Assembly (NCBI GenBank): GCA_032353305.1
Contig: JAUCNG010408693.1
Span: 1-10,336, forward strand
DNA from: Cephalothrix spiralis
Lineage: Eukaryota > Nemertea > Palaeonemertea > Archinemertea > Cephalotrichidae
DNA length: 10,336 bases
Direction of reading: 5' to 3'
The translations under genes and the position numbers were made by a program. This document shows, piece after piece, positions 6,801 through 10,336 of this stretch. The stretch's first letter is position 1; each line of letters opens with the position of its first letter. The notes beneath the pieces were generated by a model. It had not been told where the DNA came from, ran no database searches, and was given only the letters and a program-made list of their open reading frames with translations.

Positions 6801-9629
6801 CGCTATTGTTCCGGAATCCATTGTAATTTTTTCGATTTGCGCATGCGCAACCCTAAAACTCGACTGCGCATGCGCATTATCTCGAAATCTGTAGAACCGA
6901 TTATGTTTTTGAAACTATTTTTGAGTAGCATAGGGCCCGTAGGCCGATTTCGTGGACCATGTTTTCGAACGTTTCGGACATTCGGGGACACCGTGTAATA
7001 CCTAACCAGAAAATTTGCTCGAATTTTGATAGGAAATGTGTGGCCACCCAATTTGGGTAAATACGTATTGGTATCTGAAGTCATTTTATCAGTATAACCG
7101 CCACAGAACCAGGGGAAACATCTCTAATTATCATAGAATTATAGTGGTTTATGACTCGTAGAAAATAGTCCCTCATCTGAACCAATTATATCCCTAGAAG
7201 TGGTCCATGAAATCTAACTAAATTTGTATCATAGATTCCTATGGTATAAAGTAGGTATATGTCCATTAAATTTAAAGTGTTTCGGTTAAGTAGAAGGATA
7301 ACCTAAAAGCTCTGCCTTATCACGCACTTCGCGTCGTAATTTTTTGGGAATTCCGGTGTGACGACAAAAAGCGCAACTTTGTGCAAAATTTCTGCGGTCC
7401 TGACATATTTATATTCAGAATCGGAAATCTGTATTCTTTTGCGATTAATTTGGTATATAATATTTAATTGAAAGTAGATTACTAAGAATTGATTTTTTTT
7501 ACCGAATGTGGCGAATTAAGTATTGTTTTCCTATACCTGAGTATTAGGAGTGTACCCAAGCTATGAACCTTGATTTGGCGACCGTTAAATGTCTACCGCG
7601 AAACGAAACCAAAAGTATGAAATATATCTGGAACAAGTTTTCCAATAAAAAATAAGATTGATCAATAAATACGTAATATATCAAATAATCCAGATAATCT
7701 GATAAAAACCGGTGTGTTGCCTGTTTCATATATTATCTTTATCTAATAAAATCCAGGACAACTTGGTCTAAGGCGGCCTAGAGTTTTTTTAAAGGTATCT
7801 ATTTTTAAAATAGAAACAGACAACATGATGACAATATATGTACCACGTACACACAAACACATATACATGTAGAACGAGGTCATACTATTTCTGTATTGAT
7901 ATCATGCCGTCTGATATTTTTATAGATCAATAATGCTTTATAATGGCAATCATTGACATTTACTTTTTAAAAGGTTTATACATTTTCAATAGATTATGTG
8001 CATTCATGATATAATAAAAAACCTACCTCGTTGTTCTTGTCTTCGTGGTCAATGTTGATAGCATTTGCTTTTGCATATTCAACAGCTTCTGAGAGCGAAT
8101 GGAAATGGTTATCTAGGATTTTTTCGACGCTCATACTGACAACGTTATTCCTACGACTGTCTATTGCCGGCCATTAATTGAACTAGGCCACCGCCTAATC
8201 TATACTATCGACTGGTTCCAAAAGTCATTGTTGTGTCGAATCGATATTTCTATGGGACAAAAATAAGTAAAGACTCCCTTCTGTAATTTTAACTCGGTAA
8301 AAACTAAGAAATTTCCTTATATCGCTATGCTCGGTATGATATCATATTATTTATATTTTCTGTGCAGAAGGCGCGAAAAAAAATTATACTGTTTTTTAAG
8401 ATTATAAGATTGTTTTATTTATGTTTTAGCTGCGCAAGAGGCTACAGAGGGGATCCTAGAATTCCTGGAGATCGCTGTATTCCTGAATTTACAGGTAAGA
8501 TTTGATGTTTCATTCGCTATACAAATGAACATGAAATACTTAGGACTTTACCACCATATAAATTGATCGAGGGGAAAACTACTTCCAAATTCAGTTTACA
8601 GTGAGTACAAAAATCAACAATAATTAAAGCCAACAAGGAATTTAGAAATATAGAATTTATTTTATGCCTAACACGAAGGCATCAGAGACTTCAGTTTAGA
8701 GTGTTAAATGCACAATTGCAAAAATAAGCGGTACAAATATGAATAAGATGGGGACTAATGTTGTTTTTATTTACGTGTTGCTTAAAATTGGATGGCTATT
8801 CTAGTATTCTAGGAAGGGTAAGGTCCAATGAGATCACACAACAAATTAAATATTTTTCGAGTGGTTTTTGAAAAAATCTATATTTATAAAAAAAACAATA
8901 ATTTTATTTTTAATTTTTAAATGTATTACCAGCGCATATAAACACGGGTATAATTAATTGCTTGTGTACACTTTTGAAGAAATTTAGCGAACTAGTCATG
9001 CGTCTAGAAATTCCGTCGGCGGTAAAAAAAAATGTTGAAGACATTACAAAATAATCCCGCCGCCAGCGGCGGTAAAACAAAATTGTATTATTTTCATTTT
9101 TCGGAAATTTTCACCGGCGGTGTCCGTAAACTAAGTAATTTAAAAAAAGTCCTTCGAGTCGGATGAACCCCGAAAGAAGGTTTTGCGGCTCACACACACT
9201 ACATATATTTAAATCTGACCGAGCCACCCAGAAAATAATGTCAGGAAGGAGTCCATGTTCTTAACGATGGAAAATGGCGACAAGCCCAGTGCTCTAATAG
9301 TGCGACTACGCTATCGCGTCACTGTTTCTAAAATATTATTCTTTCATTTCTAGGTGGAAATCAGAAACCCGCTGTCGAAATCTACCCCGCTAAGGCAACC
9401 AAGAATGCTGGTGATACAGTCGAAATGAAGTGTATTACGAGCGGTCCTGGACCGATGAATATTATGTGGACAAGAAGCGGCGGTCTTCCACTTCCGGATA
9501 GGAGCAACGTCACAAAAGACAACGTACTGACCATCTGGCGCCTGGAGCCACGTGACGCCGGGCAGTATACATGTATTGCTAGCAACGGTTATGGTCGAAC
9601 GGAAGCTCACTCAACGCTCGAAATTTCAG
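769..9629 (+). CDS. HSPG2: Perlecan-type basement membrane proteoglycan, partial gene (four exons)
   Basis: This entry spans the host gene; coding bases are only 769-896, 3045-3131, 8430-8494 and 9354-9629. Joined, they give one open frame of 185 complete codons: the end of one laminin-type EGF repeat, a complete laminin-type EGF repeat with eight cysteines, a short linker and one I-set Ig domain. Intron phases are 2, 2 and 1, all with GT donors and AG acceptors. Known of the family: perlecan (vertebrate HSPG2, fly trol, worm unc-52) is a secreted heparan sulfate proteoglycan of basement membranes, with domain III made of laminin EGF and laminin IV modules and domain IV made of Ig repeats. 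A laminin EGF repeat running straight into an I-set Ig domain is characteristic of that junction. The signal peptide, LDLa, laminin IV and LG modules lie outside the window. Other laminin-EGF/Ig proteins are less likely. The symbol denotes the family, not proven orthology. Confidence 0.85.
1490..1620. repeat. Degenerate internal repeats with a GTATCCGCTAA core
   Basis: The core GTATCCGCTAA appears twice (about 1529 and 1559), and a third diverged copy, GTATGCGCTAAAA, follows near 1598. A weaker relative, GATCCGCTACTGAA, lies at about 1501. Spacings are roughly 30-40 bp. It lies inside the candidate element 1347-1775 and may be its subterminal or internal repeat array. Confidence 0.45.
1729..1775. 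repeat. Three tandem copies of a 16-bp unit with SalI-like core
   Basis: TGTCGACTTAGT occurs three times with exact 16-bp spacing (TCGA at 1731, 1747 and 1763). The four spacer bases vary (AGGC, AAGC, GAGT). The last copy forms the right end of the candidate element 1347-1775, and the inverted partner at the left end occurs only once. Confidence 0.85.
2498..2812. repeat. 30-bp direct repeat inside the PIF-like element
   Basis: Positions 2498-2527 and 2783-2812 match at 29 of 30 bases, starting GATGCGCTTATTCGGGTTT. A second shared segment, CATATTTGGCCAA, follows each copy (2538-2550 and 2854-2866). This looks like an internal partial duplication in the element. Confidence 0.8.
2543..2562. repeat. 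20-bp perfect palindrome of TTGGCC units
   Basis: TTGGCCAAGGCCTTGGCCAA is its own reverse complement, and another TTGGCC-type unit follows (to about 2578). It could form a hairpin. No function is implied beyond the internal structure of the element. Confidence 0.9.
3045..3131 (+). CDS. HSPG2: Perlecan exon: middle of a complete laminin-type EGF repeat
   Basis: The exon lies between the acceptor TTTTTCAG (ending 3044) and the donor GTAGGA (from 3132). Its first base completes an Asn codon with the previous exon. It then encodes [12 protein letters not shown], a [11 protein letters not shown] segment and NCER, so it holds four of the eight cysteines of the repeat. The NNFSPTC start is a well-known form of laminin EGF repeats in perlecan. 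It ends in phase 2, and the split Arg codon is completed by the next exon, where the following Cys restores the expected C-x-x-C spacing. The exon has a mobile element about 40 bp before it and another about 57 bp after it. Confidence 0.87.
3189..3554. mobile_element. Candidate 366-bp inverted-repeat element between host exon and nested-gene stop
   Basis: AAATGTGAAAATAGC (3189-3203) and GCTATTTTGACATTT (3540-3554) are inverted repeats matching at 14 of 15 bases. Inward, both arms are rich in AGCGCT and GATCG-type motifs. No coding frame and no clear target duplication are visible, so the exact ends are uncertain. It begins 57 bp after the host exon and ends 11 bp beyond the stop codon of the antisense gene. 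Confidence 0.5.
3377..3382 (-). promoter_or_regulatory. Possible variant poly(A) signal of the nested gene
   Basis: The minus strand reads TATAAA here, a known weak variant of AATAAA, about 185 bases past the stop codon. No canonical AATAAA or ATTAAA was seen on the minus strand between the stop and the host exon at 3131. This is weak evidence only. Confidence 0.2.
3566..3970 (-). CDS. Nested gene exon 4: domain copy 3 and stop codon
   Basis: Exon 4 holds 134 codons and TAA (3568-3566), acceptor TTTCTTTTCAG (AG at 3972-3971), phase 0. Domain copy 3 covers protein 365-498: an [15 protein letters not shown] opening, an [13 protein letters not shown] segment in place of the I-x-P-G turn, the AITFLIG strand, a [15 protein letters not shown] strand pair, and the terminal SSTDDCRWC and GISVTFS segments. 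The protein ends immediately after the last predicted strand, so the domain is complete and the stop looks genuine. The frame is open across all 405 bp. The stop lies only 11 bp from the edge of an inverted-repeat element, so the 3' UTR should run into that element. Confidence 0.8.
   Translation of the reverse strand, partial: EFVADNTFTLSVRNSSGLDFQLKEAYSTSDSLNVPALIENCTTIQIRYCKQRALAKDQSIAITFLIGTINYFKSSVLYQLRRGVSYALKGKSDEPEGRALFDKYIPRAVRFGALSSTDDCRWCTTNSGISVTFS
3566..8134 (-). CDS. Nested antisense gene: 498-residue protein with three tandem copies of an unrecognised beta-rich domain
   Basis: This entry spans the gene; coding bases are 8134-8027, 6400-5861, 5005-4562 and 3970-3566. All three introns (8026-6401, 5860-5006, 4561-3971) are phase 0, with donors GTAGGT, GTAGGC and GTAAGT and pyrimidine-tract-AG acceptors. 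Joined, they give 36 + 180 + 148 + 134 = 498 codons and a stop. The whole gene lies in one perlecan intron on the opposite strand. Exon 1 is a helical leader without a hydrophobic signal. Exons 2-4 each begin with an alternating hydrophobic strand containing an Asn pair (FSLTN, LTIVNN, LSVRN), then P-x-x-I-x-x-G or a similar turn, a central strand (IFSYRI, ILFTFQ, AITFLI), a hydrophobic strand before KKF/KKHFY-like residues, and a late S-[ST]-x(3,5)-C segment. I do not recognise the family. Lipid- or membrane-binding beta-sandwich folds of the actinoporin or aegerolysin type have a vaguely similar strand pattern, but I see no diagnostic motif. Confidence 0.75.
3971..4561 (-). other. Nested-gene intron 3, containing a SINE
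   Basis: This 591-bp phase-0 intron has donor GTAAGT at 4561 and acceptor TTTCTTTTCAG at 3981-3971. A tRNA-derived SINE occupies about 4241-4515 in the orientation opposite to the nested gene. The rest (3972-4240) is AT-rich with nothing else visible. Confidence 0.75.
4241..4515 (+). mobile_element. tRNA-derived SINE, copy 1
   Basis: The element begins TGCCTCGGTGGCGAAGTGG. It contains a perfect RNA polymerase III A box (TGGCGAAGTGG, 4249-4259, fitting TRGCNNAGYGG), followed by GTCAGAGCGCCGGG, as in the D arm of a leucine- or serine-type tRNA. The B box near 4286 is degenerate (GGTCCCTGGAC), and no matching acceptor strand follows, so it is not a functional tRNA gene. A body of about 200 bp follows, including TTCCATCG (4306) and GGTGGCTCGGT (4353), both present in collinear order in a second copy at 9149-9323. 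The 3' limit is approximate; an A-rich stretch follows at 4516-4545. Confidence 0.65.
4562..5005 (-). CDS. Nested gene exon 3: domain copy 2
   Basis: Exon 3 holds 148 codons in phase 0, acceptor TTTTACAG (AG at 5007-5006), donor consensus GTAAGT at 4561. It carries the clearest domain copy (protein 217-364): [17 protein letters not shown] opening strands, an NTISPGESF turn, [21 protein letters not shown], then a helical [17 protein letters not shown] stretch and the late [10 protein letters not shown] segment followed by SAILLVSD. It has three Cys and sequons NLT, NNT and NFS. It aligns collinearly by eye with exon 2 (NLNEKKF against NINKKHF) and with exon 4 over both the opening strand and the terminal Cys segment. 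The ATG at 5026 upstream of the acceptor is not needed. Confidence 0.8.
5082..5182. repeat. Degenerate minisatellite, about 15-bp unit
   Basis: About six to seven units of the form AATTGTCTTGGGGC follow one another (for example AAATTGTCTTGGGG, CCAATTGTCTTAGG, CAAATTGTCCTGGG, CGAATTGTCTTGGGG). Unit length drifts between 14 and 17 bases. It causes the open frame seen across it on the + strand, which is not a gene. It ends about 75 bp upstream of the exon 3 acceptor of the nested gene. Confidence 0.85.
5617..5805. other. GC-rich island in an AT-rich intron
   Basis: The composition changes sharply from AT-rich intron to a block with CCTCC, GGGGC and GCCCTAACGGGC segments, then back. A 62-codon minus-strand frame (5801-5613) spans it but matches no family I know. 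It could be the end of a decayed retroelement or another insertion. Confidence 0.4.
5861..6400 (-). CDS. Nested gene exon 2: domain copy 1 plus charged tail
   Basis: Exon 2 holds 180 codons in phase 0, between acceptor TTTTTCAG (AG at 6402-6401) and donor GTAGGC at 5860. Domain copy 1 covers about protein residues 42-161: a FSFSLTN strand, an LPMNIRVGH turn, an IFSYRI strand, the [12 protein letters not shown] strand pair, and a late DSSVNRVC segment. Sequons NFT, NSS, NVT and NAT are present. The last 55 or so residues (protein 162-216) form a polar, charge-rich segment with EAEGRTEKR and [12 protein letters not shown] that has no counterpart in the other two copies and is probably a linker. 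An open frame extends upstream to an ATG at 6532, but that extension runs into the foldback element and lacks domain similarity. Confidence 0.78.
6452..6997. mobile_element. Foldback (near-palindromic) MITE with Tc1/mariner-like ends
   Basis: Both ends carry TACACGGTG as inverted repeats (TA at 6452-6453 and 6996-6997), consistent with insertion at TA, the target of Tc1/mariner elements. The left arm, about 6454-6631, reads as a diverged reverse complement of the right arm, about 6807-6995; long shared blocks include the segment at 6547-6561 against 6880-6894. Each arm carries two copies of TGCGCATGCGCA (6564, 6591, 6838, 6865). The centre is itself palindromic, with GAGTCAAAATTGCC (6705-6718) facing GGCAATTTTGACTC (6738-6751). 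No transposase is present. Confidence 0.85.
6705..6751. repeat. Perfect 14-bp inverted repeat at the centre of the foldback element
   Basis: GAGTCAAAATTGCC and GGCAATTTTGACTC are separated by 19 bases. Similarity extends outward in diverged form (GTTATCGAGTTATT against the inverted GTTACCGATTTATT), linking the two arms into one hairpin of about 540 bases. Confidence 0.85.
8027..8134 (-). CDS. Nested gene exon 1: start codon and 36-residue helical leader
   Basis: The ATG at 8134-8132 has A at -3 (CAGTATG). It is the first ATG after an in-frame TAA at 8176-8174, which supports it as the start unless an upstream exon exists. The exon encodes 36 residues beginning [11 protein letters not shown] and ending EDKNNE, then the donor GTAGGT at 8026-8021. 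The composition is amphipathic to acidic with no hydrophobic core, so no signal peptide is visible and the product would be cytoplasmic as modelled. That sits oddly with the many N-glycosylation sequons downstream. The exon is the least certain part of the model, but its strong donor and phase-0 join with exon 2 favour it. Confidence 0.6.
8430..8494 (+). CDS. HSPG2: Perlecan micro-exon: last part of the laminin-type EGF repeat
   Basis: This is a 65-bp exon with acceptor TTTTAG ending at 8429 and consensus donor GTAAGA from 8495. The first base completes the Arg codon. The rest encodes [20 protein letters not shown] plus T, the conserved last loop (GYxGDPxxPGxxC) of a laminin-type EGF repeat. 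Its two cysteines bring the repeat to eight. The exon ends in phase 1, matching the phase-1 Ig exon that follows. It lies 5.3 kb from the previous coding exon, because the intervening intron contains a whole antisense gene. It is too short to find by ORF length; domain continuity and the splice sites define it. Confidence 0.85.
9015..9124. repeat. Short CGGCGGTAAAA repeats
   Basis: CGGCGGTAAAA occurs at about 9017 and 9067, an intervening CCGCCGCCAGCGGCGG forms a small palindrome, and CCGGCGGTGTCCG appears at about 9113. The GC-rich repeats stand out against an AT-rich intron and may mark the end of an unidentified element. Confidence 0.5.
9149..9323 (-). mobile_element. tRNA-derived SINE, copy 2 (diverged)
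   Basis: Read on the minus strand from about 9323, it starts with a tRNA-like head (TAGCGTAGTCG at 9313-9303, an A box with one mismatch, then AGAGCACTGGG). It continues with TTCCATCG (9272-9265) and GGTGGCTCGGT (9228-9218). The last two are exact matches to copy 1 at 4306 and 4353, in the same order with nearly equal spacing (44 against 47 bases). It ends before a T-run on the + strand at about 9141-9148, which is an A-run in the SINE orientation. Limits are approximate. Confidence 0.55.
9354..9629 (+). CDS. HSPG2: Perlecan exon: complete I-set immunoglobulin domain
   Basis: This 276-bp exon has symmetric phase 1-1 boundaries (acceptor TTTCTAG ending 9353, donor GTAAAA from 9630), the usual format for one Ig module per exon. 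All I-set landmarks are visible within the 92 residues: strand-B Cys at residue 27 (TVEMKC), strand-C Trp at 39 (IMW), the strand-[13 protein letters not shown] segment, and the DAGQYTC motif with strand-F Cys at 74, followed by ASNGYG and a closing LEIS strand. One N-glycosylation sequon (NVT) lies at residue 52. It follows the laminin EGF repeat with only a few linker residues, so it would be the first Ig repeat of perlecan domain IV. Confidence 0.9.
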
Positions 9630-10336
9630 GTAAAATATCAAAATTGTGTTCACTGCGCATGACTGCTTTGATAATATTTTGTGTGTGAAAATTAATGGCA
9701 TCTACTTTTTCGTTTATGCTGCTGCACTGCCTTCTCCCCCGCCTATCGTTTTCTTTTTTGGTGTATCAATATTTGTATTTCGTTGAAGACAGAACCCCTA
9801 AAATTTTGTCGAAAACCTTTCTATATACTTAATTTAGTTAATTTTGTATTATTTTGACTTTAACTTATTATTATTAGAGGTGAACAATATTCACAGATTG
9901 ACAGAGGAACGAAACATTTACCAAAAACAATGTCCATACTATTAAAAATATGTAAAAATTAGGGCAACAATATCTAAAATTTGTTTGCCTCGCTTCTCTT
10001 TGCTTAATGTCAAATTCCAGTTAGTTCAAAGATTTGACTAAAACAAACTTTTAAATATTCATTATATTATAAATGTTGGTGAAATATTGTAGTCTCATAA
10101 AAAAACATGAAATAGTAATATAAGGAGGGACAGAAGTAATGAGTCTATATATCGGGTGGGCCCTTAAATCTTTCCCGCTGTTTAGAAGGTTGTATCTTCA
10201 AAAATATGCGAGATATTGAATTGATTTTTTGAACGTAGTAAGAAAATGGTGTTTTCTTAATACTTGGTTCAAGTGACATTTTGATATCATTTATAGTTTT
10301 TAAGTTACGTCAATTTGCGCAACTCGGGTCAAAAAA
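9630..10336 (+). other. Perlecan intron after the Ig exon, cut by the window edge
   Basis: It begins with donor GTAAAA. AT-rich throughout. I see no further Ig exon on the + strand and no minus-strand gene. The last 200 bp (from about 10136) are slightly more GC-rich and read like a repeat end, but no inverted partner is present in the window. Confidence 0.5.

Larger units (their letters stand above)
6401..8026 (-). other. Nested-gene intron 1, containing the foldback element
   Basis: This 1626-bp phase-0 intron has donor GTAGGT and acceptor TTTTTCAG. The foldback element 6452-6997 lies near its 3' end, 51 bp from the acceptor. Positions 6998-8026 are AT-rich and hold nothing I recognise. 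The frames over 6803-7084 and 7544-7729 have no domain pattern. Confidence 0.7.
3132..8429 (+). other. 5.3 kb perlecan intron hosting an antisense gene
   Basis: The donor is GTAGGA at 3132 and the acceptor is TTTTAG ending 8429. The intron splits one laminin EGF repeat, between the last two exons that encode it. It contains the complete four-exon antisense gene (8134-3566) and four mobile or simple repeats: 3189-3554, 4241-4515, 5082-5182 and 6452-6997. The stretch 8177-8429 upstream of the nested gene would hold its promoter; I see only AT-rich sequence there, with a weak ATATAAG on the minus strand near 8317-8323. Confidence 0.8.
8495..9353 (+). other. Perlecan intron of 859 bp with a minus-strand SINE
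   Basis: Donor GTAAGA, acceptor TTTCTAG. Positions 8495-9000 are AT-rich with nothing recognised. At 9015-9120 the motif CGGCGGTAAAA recurs (two clear copies and one partial, CCGGCGGTGTCC). A SINE copy lies at about 9149-9323. Confidence 0.7.

Noticed and set aside
6803-7084. 93-codon minus-strand frame
   Set aside because: It covers the right arm of the foldback element; no protein family resemblance.
3566-8134. Assignment of the nested gene product to a pore-forming toxin family
   Set aside because: Only the general strand pattern is similar. No diagnostic membrane-binding motif is visible and the resemblance is not enough for a call.
9350-9610. Minus-strand frames of 86 and 67 codons
   Set aside because: Both are antisense shadows of the perlecan Ig exon.

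Overview
The window is animal genomic DNA, most likely from an invertebrate. It is AT-rich and dominated by introns. Short exons are bounded by GT/AG splice sites, several families of short mobile elements are present, and there are no bacterial-type operons. I cannot place it below 'invertebrate'. An arthropod is a reasonable guess from the perlecan architecture, but nothing in the window proves it.

Two genes are supported. The host gene, on the + strand, is a fragment of a perlecan-type basement-membrane proteoglycan (HSPG2 / trol / unc-52 family). Four exons (769-896, 3045-3131, 8430-8494, 9354-9629) join in one continuous reading frame. They encode the end of one laminin-type EGF repeat, one complete eight-cysteine laminin-type EGF repeat and, directly after it, one complete I-set immunoglobulin domain. 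This looks like the junction between perlecan domains III and IV. The gene runs off both ends of the window.

The second gene lies wholly inside the 5.3 kb host intron 3132-8429, on the opposite strand. It has four exons (8134-8027, 6400-5861, 5005-4562, 3970-3566) with three phase-0 introns and predicts a 498-residue protein. Exon 1 is a short helical leader. Exons 2, 3 and 4 each hold one copy of the same diverged, beta-rich domain. I do not recognise the family. This tandem three-domain protein, with one domain per exon, is the most interesting item in the window.

Most remaining structure is mobile DNA in the introns: a PIF/Harbinger-like non-autonomous element (2026-3003, TTA target duplication); a smaller inverted-repeat element with a 16-bp tandem array at one end (1347-1775); a short inverted-repeat element between a host exon and the stop codon of the nested gene (3189-3554); two copies of one tRNA-derived SINE family in opposite orientations (4241-4515 and 9149-9323); an almost fully palindromic foldback element with Tc1/mariner-like ends (6452-6997); and a degenerate 15-bp minisatellite (about 5082-5182). 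Several insert within about 60 bp of a splice site or stop codon. The rest is AT-rich intron in which I see nothing further.
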